From: Shewanella phaeophyticola
Lineage (GTDB): Bacteria; Pseudomonadota; Gammaproteobacteria; Enterobacterales; Shewanellaceae
Length of the DNA stretch: 64,000 nucleotides
NCBI RefSeq assembly: GCF_025398315.1
Contig: NZ_JAODOQ010000001.1
Coordinates: forward strand, 3,100,001 to 3,164,000
Direction: 5' to 3'
This document shows positions 37,682 through 46,382 of this stretch, in pieces. Below the pieces are notes generated by a model. It worked only from the letters and a program-made list of their open reading frames with translations, had not been told where the DNA came from and did no database searches. Each line of letters opens with the position of its first letter. Position 1 is the stretch's first letter. The position numbers and the translations under genes were made by a program.

Positions 37682-38185
37682 ATGTCATCAGCGTTTACGT
37701 ACACCTGCGAATATGTACTCGATAAAGCTTACTTTGAAGAATGCTTTGATCAATCTGTTACAACCCAAGTGCATCCCAAGCAATACCTTAAGACCGCCAT
37801 CTTTGTGATAATCGGCTTAGGTATTTTACTGCTCGACAACCTCAGTCAATTACCTATCAGCAATAAAGAAACTTACTATTTAGGCTATTTTTTTATTGGT
37901 CTCGGTGTAGTGGAATGGTTAAGCATTCGCTTTAAAAGAACCTGGTGGTTATGGCGTCAAATGATGAGTAAAGCCGCTGGCGACACGGTGACCTTAGAGA
38001 TTAATGATGCGGGTATTCACAGTCAGTCAACTCATGTAAATCAACAGATTGCATGGAAAGATGTTTATCGTGTCACCCAGACTGAAGCAGGCTTTTTGAT
38101 CGCCTTACAAAAAAGTACGACCTACTTATCTAAACGCTGCTTAGATGTAGCAAGTATCGAGTTTATTGCCAACAAACAATCGTAG
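37682..38185 (+). CDS. YcxB-like membrane protein
   Basis: A 167-residue protein with a short N-terminal strand region (FTYTCEYVLDKAYFEECFDQ), two membrane helices (about 37-54 and 64-80) and a C-terminal YcxB-like domain (TLEINDAGIHSQSTHVNQQI, AWKDVYRVTQTEAGFLIAL). Family function is unknown. It converges with the DNA glycosylase gene, with only one base between their stops. Confidence 0.75.
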   Translation: MSSAFTYTCEYVLDKAYFEECFDQSVTTQVHPKQYLKTAIFVIIGLGILLLDNLSQLPISNKETYYLGYFFIGLGVVEWLSIRFKRTWWLWRQMMSKAAGDTVTLEINDAGIHSQSTHVNQQIAWKDVYRVTQTEAGFLIALQKSTTYLSKRCLDVASIEFIANKQS

Positions 38186-38186
38186 T

Positions 38187-38848
38187 TTACGCCAATGCCT
38201 CACGAACGCGTTGTTGAAGGTGGCGAAGTAAATCGTCTTTAAACCAGTGATTGCGGCTCAACCAGATATTATTGCGCGGACTTGGGTGCGGTAAGGGGAT
38301 AAAAAGTGGCTAAAGCTGCGCCATTGTTTGACCGTTTCGGTGAGGGTTTTAGGTTTGTTAGCGATATCGAAATCAACTAACTCATTATTGGTTAATGCAT
38401 TAATCGTTGAACGATGCTCACTTAAATAATACTGTTGTGCATATTGGCCAACCAATAACACTAATTTAACTTGAGTTAAGTGAGCCAGTATTAATGCATG
38501 CCACTTCGGCGCGCACTCAGGCCTTGGGGGCAAATCACCCGACTGACCTTTTTTAGCTGTGGCAGCGGTATAACTCCCTGGGTAACAAAACCCCATTGGC
38601 ATTATGGCAACCTGCTTGGTATCGTAAAACCCCTCACGGCTTATGCTCAACCAATCACGTAATCTATCACCACTGGCATCGTTGAAAGGAATGCCAGTTT
38701 CATGGACTTTACGCCCTGGCGCCTGACCAATTATCAATATTTTTGCTTGAGGATCGAGTTGCACCACAGGGCGCACGCCATGAGCTAATTTGGCCGCACA
38801 AAGCTGACACTGATGAACCTGATTGAGTAACACTTCAAAATCGGTCAT
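38187..38848 (-). pseudogene. Uracil-DNA glycosylase superfamily protein, frameshifted
   Basis: A uracil-DNA glycosylase-like enzyme of about 220 residues when joined. Early Cys pair CQLCAAK, then the active-site strand ILIIGQAPGRKVHETGIPFND (about residues 36-57), MGFCYPG, and LVLLVGQYAQQYYL. The frame breaks at the A5 run 38301-38305 (T5 on the coding strand). Adding a sixth T turns SHFLSPYRTQ into SHFFIPLPHPSPRNNIWLSR, with the conserved catalytic-loop HPSPRN, and the frame then stops at 38187. Without this, the protein lacks the second active-site motif. The gene is probably intact in the organism. It removes uracil or related damage from DNA by family inference. Confidence 0.85.
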
Positions 38849-38939
38849 ATAAATATTACCTTTTTACACTCTATCCAAAGGAACTAAGCTACAGTAATAT
38901 TTGTCAAAATAACTAAAGTTCTCCCAAGAAGGAACAACC

Positions 38940-39197
38940 ATGCCATCTTTTATTACCAGCACAACGATTATCCGCACTAACCTCGCTGCATTACTTGCCA
39001 GTTGCGTTGCGGTCAGCTTTACCGCTAGCGCATTACCCGCCGCACCGCTTAAAGATGTTTTATCATTAAAAGAAGCCTGCCAACAAATCGCCATTGAAGA
39101 CCAACTACCAGAAGCTGAAGTGAGTGCATTTTTATTAGATTGCGTAAATGACCAGCTTACTGAAATGGGCTACGAACGCATAGCTAGCTTAGATTAA
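38940..39197 (+). CDS. Small exported hypothetical protein
   Basis: An 85-residue protein with a signal peptide (TNLAALLASCVAVSFTASALP, cut near residue 34) and a mature acidic, helical domain with two Cys (KEACQQIAIEDQ ... LLDCVNDQL) that could form a disulfide. GAAGGAAC precedes ATG 38940. Periplasmic location is inferred; no function recognised. Confidence 0.65.
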   Translation: MPSFITSTTIIRTNLAALLASCVAVSFTASALPAAPLKDVLSLKEACQQIAIEDQLPEAEVSAFLLDCVNDQLTEMGYERIASLD

Positions 39198-39243
39198 ATT
39201 GCCAGCCAAGATTAAACACACATAGCCGCGTTAGCATACTAAT

Positions 39244-39270
39244 AAAAAAACGCCGTTAAGGCGTTTTTTT
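39244..39270. terminator. Bidirectional terminator
   Basis: Hairpin AAAAAAACGCC / GGCGTTTTTTT between converging genes. Confidence 0.9.
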
Positions 39271-39288
39271 ATGGCTATTACAGCATAT

Positions 39289-39339
39289 AAAGCCTTTAAA
39301 AAGCCTTTAAAAAGCCTTTAAAAAGCCTTTAAAAAGCCT
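39289..39339. repeat. 11-base microsatellite (AAAAAGCCTTT) at the MAPEG gene end
   Basis: About four and a half head-to-tail copies of AAAAAGCCTTT, with GCC at 39292, 39303, 39314, 39325 and 39336. The array begins inside the last codons of the MAPEG gene, whose stop lies in the first unit read on the minus strand. As the unit is not a multiple of three, slippage would not lengthen the protein because the stop is met first. Confidence 0.85.
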
Positions 39340-39712
39340 GGCAAAAAATCGCTATCGATGCGCCAATGGCCACAAACCAAGATAACGATCGTAACGTACC
39401 GTAATTAAGTAAATACATGGCATGGTAAACCACTCTCGCCACAACGTGCACGATAGCCAATAGCGCCACCACATCATTAACGTTATTGGTAATTAATGCT
39501 GTTAGCACTGCAACCCCAAATACAATTAACGACTCAAATGCATTTTGATGCCCAGCGACTGCTCTTGCGCCAAAACCGGTTAATTGCGCTTGCTGCGCGC
39601 GCGGATGGTTATTGTCATAACGGCCTAACTTAGCCATCGCCATTGCAACAGGCACTTTAGCGGCATATGGCAGTAACATGGCTATCAGTAAACAAATCAA
39701 AATGGTTTGCAT
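39329..39712 (-). CDS. MAPEG family membrane protein
   Basis: A 127-residue protein with four membrane helices, of the MAPEG family (membrane-associated eicosanoid and glutathione metabolism). The typical centre is RAQQAQLTGFGARAVAGHQNAFESLIVFGVAVL (quoted only to locate it at about residues 38-70), and VVARVVYHAMYLLNYGTLRS follows. Bacterial members are often glutathione transferase-like but mostly untested. Confidence 0.85.
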   Translation of the reverse strand: MQTILICLLIAMLLPYAAKVPVAMAMAKLGRYDNNHPRAQQAQLTGFGARAVAGHQNAFESLIVFGVAVLTALITNNVNDVVALLAIVHVVARVVYHAMYLLNYGTLRSLSWFVAIGASIAIFCQAF

Positions 39713-39886
39713 GGTATCCCTTCTCTATTATTTTTAGCACAGTCAAACTAACACTAAGTTAGCTTCAGCATTGAAGACTCAGACTGCTATTAGCGTAAAC
39801 TACACGCGATAATGTAACCTTATTCAGTATAAAATATGCTCAGCACCAAACTGATGCCCCGACAAGAGTGGTTAAAAAGGCAAAGA

Positions 39887-41233
39887 TTAGCTTGCTTGAT
39901 AAGGCAACCATACTTTAACACTTAAGCCCCCTTCTGGGCGATTTTGCATACTCATTCGCCCGCCATGCGCTTCTATTATTTCTCGGCACAATGGTAAGCC
40001 AATGCCTGTACCCGACTGTTTTGTGGAATAAAAAGGTAACAAAGCTTGCGACAAAACCTCAGAAGACATGCCAGAGCCGAGATCATCTACCTTAATCATT
40101 AATCCACTCACTGGGTGAGTAGTTTCTTCAAATGCCAATGACACACTGTCTATGTCTGCACCCGATTCATGGGCGTTTTTGAGTAAATTAATTAACACTT
40201 GTTCTAATTGCACAGCGTCGAGCTTGATGTTTAAAGTTGGCAGCGGCGTTAATAGCTTAAACGCATATTGCTGGGTCAATTGTTGCGTCATACGCGTCCA
40301 GTCGACCAGCGCTTTTTTCGGTAAAGGTAACTTAGCAAATTGCGCATAGTGAGAAATAAACTGGCTTAAGTGGCTGGTGCGATTTTCGATGGTATCAAAA
40401 ATAAGCTGCAATTTAGAATTATCTAAATGCTGAGTTAACAACTTACCCGAATTCACCATCGACACGATTGGCGCAACCGAATTATTAAGCTCATGACTGA
40501 TAATCCGAATCACCTTTTTCCATACAGCCACTTCTTGGCGGTTTAGCTCTTTGGTCAGTTGTTTGAGCAGAATTAAATGATGTTGCTGGTTATTTTGGGT
40601 AAAGCGACCACGGGAAATATGCCAAGTTTCAATATCGCCGTCTGTTGCATTATCCCCTGCTTTACCTGCCTCGTTATCCGTCATGGAAAACAGCCCCTCT
40701 TGCTCGCTGTTTAAGGCGTTTTTGAGCGAATCAGGTAACATTTCTGCCAACTCAGGCATTAACATGCCTTCAACGTTAACCCCGTGGTTAAATAAATGTC
40801 TTGCGGCGCCATTGGCATAAATAACCCGCTGAGAATCATCAATCAATAACATCACATTTGGCGAGTTCTGGATGACTTTATCGAGCATTAACTCACGCTG
40901 GTAAATAAACTGACGCTCACTGCGCAGCTTGGCAGACGCTTGGTTATATAAAAGCACTAGGTTATCAAGCTGTGGTTCGCCATAAGGATGCAAAGACACG
41001 CTAAAATCGTTATCTTTAAAATTAAGTAAACCGATTTCAAGTGCTTGCAGACTTTCACTTAACCGTCTTGTTAGCCAGATGCTGCAAAAATAACAGACCG
41101 CCAGCATCACAATCAGCGCTAACCATAAGGCACTGTCACCTAGGCTAAACCACACCAGCGCGCCACAAAGTAACCCTAGCAGGCAGCTAAGCATATTGGC
41201 TAACACCAGTTTAGTTCGCAGCGACAACATCAT
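39887..41233 (-). CDS. Sensor histidine kinase of the exporter cluster
   Basis: A 448-residue membrane histidine kinase. Two N-terminal helices (about residues 8-30 and 33-50) with almost no periplasmic loop, a HAMP-like linker, a PAS domain (NVMLLIDDSQRVIYANGAAR), the phosphoacceptor box RIISHELNNSVAPIVSMV, and the ATP-binding boxes NLLKNAHESG, VDDLGSGMS and GTGIGLPLCREI. The short loop suggests sensing within or at the membrane. Its start overlaps the response regulator end by 4 bases. It is NtrB/NtrY-like, fitting a sigma-54 system. By position it controls the ABC exporter genes upstream. Confidence 0.92.
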   Translation of the reverse strand: MMLSLRTKLVLANMLSCLLGLLCGALVWFSLGDSALWLALIVMLAVCYFCSIWLTRRLSESLQALEIGLLNFKDNDFSVSLHPYGEPQLDNLVLLYNQASAKLRSERQFIYQRELMLDKVIQNSPNVMLLIDDSQRVIYANGAARHLFNHGVNVEGMLMPELAEMLPDSLKNALNSEQEGLFSMTDNEAGKAGDNATDGDIETWHISRGRFTQNNQQHHLILLKQLTKELNRQEVAVWKKVIRIISHELNNSVAPIVSMVNSGKLLTQHLDNSKLQLIFDTIENRTSHLSQFISHYAQFAKLPLPKKALVDWTRMTQQLTQQYAFKLLTPLPTLNIKLDAVQLEQVLINLLKNAHESGADIDSVSLAFEETTHPVSGLMIKVDDLGSGMSSEVLSQALLPFYSTKQSGTGIGLPLCREIIEAHGGRMSMQNRPEGGLSVKVWLPYQAS

Positions 41234-42642
41234 GATTTAGCGTCTCGAATACCAAATTTATCCATACGCCGATACAAGGCCTGACGGCTTAAACCAAATG
41301 ACTTAGCCACTCTGGCAATAACACCATTATGCTGAGTTAATGCCGCTTCTATTTGCTGTTTATCAGGCTCATTGATTAAGGGCGCATTATCTTGTTGTTC
41401 AACGGGTGGAGTAGAAAAAGATGGGCTTAGATTATTATGACTCGCACCTACTTCAATTTGACTTGCAGGCAGGGTATTTAAACCAAAATCATCAATCGTT
41501 AATTGTGCTGACTTAGCTAGCAACGCAGCCCTTTTACAGGCATTTTCTAGCTCGCGTACGTTACCAGACCAGCAATGATTTATTAACGCCTGCTGAGTCG
41601 ACTTATTAATAATAAACTGCTCACCCATAAAATGGGTTACCAAGGGTAAAATGTCATCTTGGCGCTGTTTGAGCGGCGGCACACTGAGTTCAATCACATT
41701 TAAGCGATAAAACAAATCTTCACGAAAGCGTCCATTGGCAATGTCATCGGCAAGATCGGCATTGGTCGCGCTAATGACTCGCACGTTCACTTTGCGGGTT
41801 TGATGACTGCCCAAGCGCTCAAATTCACCGGTTTGCAATACCCGCAATAGTTTTACCTGGCCAGACAAGGGCAAATTGCCAATCTCGTCTAAAAATAATG
41901 TGCCGCCATCGGCGGCTTCAAAACGACCAACGCGAGTTTTATTCGCCCCGGTGAACGCCCCCGCTTCTGCACCAAACAGCTCAGCCTCGAGTAAATCCAT
42001 TGGTAATGCACCAATGTTCACCTTAATAAAAGGCTTATCTTTAAGCGGGGAGTTAGCTTGTAAAATGTCGGCTATTTTGTCTTTGCCCGCACCATTAAAG
42101 CCGGTGATCATCACTGACACATCTGAGCGCGCCACTTGTAAGGCCAAATCGACACAGCGCTGCATAGCCCCACTGGCAAATACAAGTCCACATAACTCAG
42201 CACCATTAATCGCCGACATTCGGTCGCTGTGCACCCGCGATAGTTGATTGTTTTGTTGTGATAAGCGGTATATCGATAATAAATTAGCGATGCTGGTTAG
42301 TAACTTAGCATCATCCCAGGGTTTGCCCATGTAATCGGCAGCGCCCGCTTTAACCAACTCCACTGCGGTTTCTAACTGGGTCCAGGCGGTCATTAAAATA
42401 ATGGGTAAATTAGGCTGTAACTGACGCAATGCATAAAACAGTTGCTTGCCTTCTTCACCGGAGGTGGTGTCGCGGCTAAAGTTCATGTCTTGAATAACTA
42501 AGCAAATCTCTTTATTGCTAACAATATCAATGGCATCATCGGGCGAATGACAATAAATGGCATCATAGCCATGCAACTCAATCATCAGTGCAAGTGCCTG
42601 GCAAATAGCGTGGTTGTCATCAACAATTAAAATATTATCCAT
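41230..42642 (-). CDS. Sigma-54-dependent response regulator (NtrC type)
   Basis: A 470-residue activator. The receiver domain is residues 1-125 with phospho-Asp in CLVIQDMNF and KPWDDAKLL near its end. The AAA+ domain has a somewhat unusual Walker A (TGFNGAGKDKIAD instead of the common GESGTGKE), the sigma-54 contact loop EAGAFTGANKTRVGRFE, Walker B TLFLDEIGN and ENACKRAALLA. The C-terminal Fis-type HTH is VIARVAKSFGLSRQALYRRM. GAFTGA is intact, so it should open sigma-54 promoters. A matching promoter lies upstream of the adaptor gene at 47703-47719, with palindromes behind it. Confidence 0.94.
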   Translation of the reverse strand: MDNILIVDDNHAICQALALMIELHGYDAIYCHSPDDAIDIVSNKEICLVIQDMNFSRDTTSGEEGKQLFYALRQLQPNLPIILMTAWTQLETAVELVKAGAADYMGKPWDDAKLLTSIANLLSIYRLSQQNNQLSRVHSDRMSAINGAELCGLVFASGAMQRCVDLALQVARSDVSVMITGFNGAGKDKIADILQANSPLKDKPFIKVNIGALPMDLLEAELFGAEAGAFTGANKTRVGRFEAADGGTLFLDEIGNLPLSGQVKLLRVLQTGEFERLGSHQTRKVNVRVISATNADLADDIANGRFREDLFYRLNVIELSVPPLKQRQDDILPLVTHFMGEQFIINKSTQQALINHCWSGNVRELENACKRAALLAKSAQLTIDDFGLNTLPASQIEVGASHNNLSPSFSTPPVEQQDNAPLINEPDKQQIEAALTQHNGVIARVAKSFGLSRQALYRRMDKFGIRDAKS

Positions 42643-42679
42643 TACGATGATGTGGCTCTCATTGAGTAATTTGTAAATA

Positions 42680-42700
42680 ACGGTAGCATCAAGCTACCGT
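42680..42700 (-). terminator. Hairpin between permease and response-regulator genes
   Basis: ACGGTAGC / GCTACCGT stem with a short loop. The T content after it is low, so it may be a weak terminator or attenuator lowering regulator expression relative to the exporter. Confidence 0.45.
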
Positions 42701-42734
42701 AAAACAACATAAAATTCGAATAACAATCGCGAAC

Positions 42735-43946
42735 TTACACACTACGCGTTGCCATAGCCGGTGAAATATTCGCTGCCTTAGTTGCAGGCACGATTACCGC
42801 CAACGTTGTTACCACCAGCAAACCTATCATTGAGACAAGCGGGTAAATCACTGGCACCATAGGTAAACTATATAGCGACATTAATTGTTGCCCAAGCACT
42901 AATGCTAACATGCCGCCAATCACGCCACCCACAATACATATCAAGTAGTTTTCCACCATAAAATATTGAATGATGTCTCTTTTTTTAGCGCCTAGGGCAC
43001 GACGAGTACCAATTTGTTTGGTGCGGCGTTGAATATTAAACATCACCATACCGGTTAATCCTAGCGCGGTAATCAGTAACAGTAATATCACCATAATACT
43101 CAATACGGTCGCCATTAAACGATGGTTACTGTAGGTTAGATTTTTCATCTCACTGAGCGTTTGAAAATGATCTAACACACGATTTGGATTTTCAGCATGC
43201 AGTGCTTTACGTATGGTTTCTTCTAACGCTGGAATGTGTTCTGGTAATGCCCGCACCATATAAGACTTATTACTGCTACTGCCACCAAAATCGATATTTT
43301 GGATCACGCTGTATTCAAAGTTTTCATGGTCAATCCAAGCCCCTTGTAACTTATCGACCACACCAATAATGGTGACGGCTTGTGCGCCCTGATACATGGT
43401 TTTACCCAATGGTGATTCTTCGCCCCAAAATGCCTTAGCGAGGGGTTGCGATACTAACGCCATCATGCCGCTGTCATCTAAGCTGGTATTAATTTCATCG
43501 GCGGTAAAATTTCGCCCGGCAATTAACTTAGCGCCCATCACATTGAGTAAGTGCTCATTACCTAAATAAAAAGCAAAACCGGGTGTGCCTTTAGCCGTGT
43601 CAGCATCAGGTAGCCGTCAACATAGCGGTCCATCCAACCGCTGTCGCTTAACGGCAACATATTGCTATAACTGGCATCAATCACATTAGGCAATGAACGC
43701 AAAATTTGTTGCATTCACTTGGTTTTGCTTCATGTTGTCGATTGATGGATCAAAGTTGTACATACTAAATGTCAATATTTGCTCTTCTGCATAGCCCGAT
43801 TCACGCTGCATTAACGACAAACGTTCGTTAATAATAAAGCTGGCATTAGACACTATCGCAACGGATAAAATGATCTGCAACAGTAATAAAATCGGCGCGC
43901 TTTTACTGCGCATTAAGCTCGATAAAATCGGTTTGATATGAAACAT
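42735..43946 (-). pseudogene. MacB-type ABC permease (second), two frameshifts
   Basis: A FtsX/MacB-like permease of about 404 residues when joined. N-terminal helix (SKSAPILLLLQIILSVAIVS), a periplasmic domain, and three C-terminal helices with TKQIGTRRALGAKKRDIIQY, the usual cytoplasmic loop before helix 3. The frame is broken near 43711-43714 (the next frame reads QQILRSLPNVIDASYSN) and near 43609-43614 (then DTAKGTPGFAFYLGNEHLLN). The gene follows the first permease after 22 bases. Either the exporter is inactive or these are consensus errors. Confidence 0.85.
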
Positions 43947-43968
43947 GGTGATGTCCTTATTGAATCCG

Positions 43969-45282
43969 TTATTGAGTTTTTAAATACACACTCGGTTTAG
44001 TGCGGCACACCACCCATGCAGGATAAACCCCAGCCAATACCGCGGTAGAAATAGCAATTAACGGTGTAATAACCCACATACTGGCATCAAGCCCAGTAAC
44101 ACTTTGATCCATTGAAAAATAACTGTGCAGCGCGGTTAACGAACCCCAAGCCCATAACAGCCCTACCACTCCACCAATAAAGCCAATCATGCCCACCTCG
44201 ACCATGTACTGACTAAATATCTGCCTACGGCTGGCACCAATAGCACGTCGAACTCCCACTTCAGGCGCACGCTTTAAAAATTTAGTCAGTAACAATCCAA
44301 GAATATTGACCAGACACACGCTTAAAAACAGCAAGCTTAAACCGACAAGAATTTTGTTGTCTTCTGGTACCACATTGTTGTCTTCAAGCCATTTATCGAT
44401 ATCGCTAATTTGTACGGCTTCCGCTGACGTTTTAGCAGTATCAGTAAAACGGCCAATGACACGTTGCTGCTCAACATAACGAGTTAACCAGCTTTGGTAA
44501 TTTTGCTTTTCATCTTCGCTGTTAAGCTCTGTCCAAAACTGAATCCACACTTTCTCTGATGCTAAGCGATCGCTGTAAGTGAGCATTGGCTCGAACTGCC
44601 AGCCACTGGTGTTACCCCACACATCGAATTCTTCCTGAGCGGTTAACGAAAAAGGAATAAAGATTTCTTCTGCATCATTAAAAGCCCCATTGAGCGGGTC
44701 GTAATATTTAGGTTGTGGATTCCAGTCCTCAATAACCCCAACTATCTGGTAAGGTTTACGGTCTAGAAATACTGTTTTGCCCACACTGTTTTTGCCTTCA
44801 AAAAAGCGTAAGTTTAACTTTTGGCTAATCACCACTTGATACGCGGGGCGTAAATCAACGTTGGCGTCCCAATAACTGCCATATAAAAATGGCACCGAAA
44901 AAATCCTGAAAAAGTCTCTGTCTGTTACACGCACACTTTGTAAAACAGGCTCAATTTTGGGGTTATCAGACTGCAACGCTAAACCGGTACGATAAGTTGC
45001 CGCTTTTAGGCTCAATTCATCGTTATTACGCAAGTTCATAGCATCGTTGTAGGTGATGTTTGAGCTAAACTCATCCCAGGTGTCTAACCCTTGGCTCCAT
45101 AATTGCGCCGAGTTTATCACCTCACTGCGATCGCCCGCGGGGTTATAAGACATGGTTTTATACACGTTAAGAGTCGTAATGGTAATACCAATACCAATTG
45201 AAATAGCTAACACCATCAACATGGATAACATCGGCGTTTTACGAATACTTCGCCAAGCTAAATCACAATAATAAAAAAACAT
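43969..45282 (-). CDS. MacB-type ABC permease (first)
   Basis: A 437-residue FtsX/MacB family permease. Helix 1 is PMLSMLMVLAISIGIGITIT. A large periplasmic MacB_PCD domain follows (about residues 50-300). Helices 2-4 lie around 305-330, 355-385 and 400-425, with KRAPEVGVRRAIGASRRQIF between. ATG 45282 is chosen: AAGGGGAAC stands 5 bases before it, and the extra 38 residues readable upstream would overlap the ATPase gene. Such permeases transmit ATPase force to a periplasmic adaptor (mechanotransmission) rather than moving substrate through the membrane, as in MacAB. Confidence 0.92.
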   Translation of the reverse strand: MFFYYCDLAWRSIRKTPMLSMLMVLAISIGIGITITTLNVYKTMSYNPAGDRSEVINSAQLWSQGLDTWDEFSSNITYNDAMNLRNNDELSLKAATYRTGLALQSDNPKIEPVLQSVRVTDRDFFRIFSVPFLYGSYWDANVDLRPAYQVVISQKLNLRFFEGKNSVGKTVFLDRKPYQIVGVIEDWNPQPKYYDPLNGAFNDAEEIFIPFSLTAQEEFDVWGNTSGWQFEPMLTYSDRLASEKVWIQFWTELNSEDEKQNYQSWLTRYVEQQRVIGRFTDTAKTSAEAVQISDIDKWLEDNNVVPEDNKILVGLSLLFLSVCLVNILGLLLTKFLKRAPEVGVRRAIGASRRQIFSQYMVEVGMIGFIGGVVGLLWAWGSLTALHSYFSMDQSVTGLDASMWVITPLIAISTAVLAGVYPAWVVCRTKPSVYLKTQ

Positions 45283-45292
45283 GATGTTCCCC

Positions 45293-45991
45293 TTAACGAG
45301 TGCCAGTTGCAGCAGGTTGGTACATCGAAAAATCACACACCTGACCATCAACAATTTGAATATTGCGCTGAGCCCGACGAGCCAATTCAGGGTCATGGGT
45401 CACCATAATAATGGTGGTGCCTTGCTGATTAATATTCTCTAAAAGCTCCATCACCTGGCGCGCCATTAAGCTGTCTAAATTACCCGTCGGTTCATCAGCA
45501 AGTAAAAAACGTGGTTCGCCCGCCAATGCGCGCGCAATGGCGACCCGCTGCTGTTGCCCACCAGACAATTGAGTCGGTAAATGCTTCATCCGCGCACCTA
45601 GCCCGACTTGCTCTAACGCTGATTCGACTCGACGCTTACGCTCGCTGGCATTCAAACCGCGATAACGCAATGGCACTTCAACATTTTCGGCTAAATTAAG
45701 ATCGGGAATTAAATTAAATCCCTGAAAGATAAAACCAATTTTTTCATTACGCACTTTAGCGCTGTGGTTATCACTTAAATTAGACACATTCACGCCATCA
45801 AGGCTGTATTCGCCCGAACTAAAGCCTTCAAGCAGACCTGCAATATTCAAAAAGGTGGTTTTACCTGAACCAGAAGGCTCTGTTACCGCAACAAACTCGC
45901 CTTCATTCACTTCAAGGTTAAAGTCGCGTAGCGCGTGGGTTTCAACGAGGTCGGTTTTAAACACCTTGCTGATATTTTTCATCGATAACAT
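45293..45991 (-). CDS. ABC transporter ATP-binding protein (MacB/LolD type)
   Basis: A 232-residue ATPase subunit. Walker A is TEPSGSGKTTFLN (unusual Glu-Pro in place of Gly-Pro), the Q-loop is IGFIFQGFNLIPDL, the signature LSGGQQQRVAIARAL, Walker B FLLADEPTGNLDSL and the switch His in VTHDPE. It forms the exporter with the two permeases downstream. AAGGAAGCC lies before ATG 45991. Confidence 0.94.
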   Translation of the reverse strand: MLSMKNISKVFKTDLVETHALRDFNLEVNEGEFVAVTEPSGSGKTTFLNIAGLLEGFSSGEYSLDGVNVSNLSDNHSAKVRNEKIGFIFQGFNLIPDLNLAENVEVPLRYRGLNASERKRRVESALEQVGLGARMKHLPTQLSGGQQQRVAIARALAGEPRFLLADEPTGNLDSLMARQVMELLENINQQGTTIIMVTHDPELARRAQRNIQIVDGQVCDFSMYQPAATGTR

Positions 45992-46123
45992 ATTGGCTTC
46001 CTTGGTTTATTAGGTTGTTGCATTCCAGTGCTTCTACTGCGAATGTCTTACTAGTCAAAACTCGAATGCTCAAATTGAGTCATGTAAAAACAGCGCTAAG
46101 GCGATGTTATTACTCTAAATGGG

Positions 46124-46345
46124 CTAAAACTGCAGCTTTACGTTAAGCATGTCGTTAATATTAATGTGTAAACTAACCGCTGAATTGATGTCTATTAAGC
46201 GCGTGCTGGCTTGGCTACTGATATCAATTAATTGCAAACTAACCGATAACCAATCTGTCTGATTATCAATACGATAACTCACGGCCATTGCAAGAATAAA
46301 TAACGCTACTAGCGCAATAAGCTGTCTACGTTGAATAAAAGTCAT
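46124..46345 (-). CDS. Small single-helix membrane protein within the exporter operon
   Basis: A 73-residue protein with one N-terminal membrane helix (RRQLIALVALFILAMAVSY) and a short periplasmic tail rich in Asp/Ser/Ile (QLIDISSQASTRLIDINSAV). AAGGACATTCT precedes ATG 46345. It lies between adaptor and ATPase on the same strand with small gaps, so it is probably translated and part of the exporter. I know no family for it; an accessory subunit is only a suggestion. Confidence 0.55.
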   Translation of the reverse strand: MTFIQRRQLIALVALFILAMAVSYRIDNQTDWLSVSLQLIDISSQASTRLIDINSAVSLHININDMLNVKLQF

Positions 46346-46382
46346 AGAATGTCCTTACTCAGTTGAGTGTCTATTAATCTGT

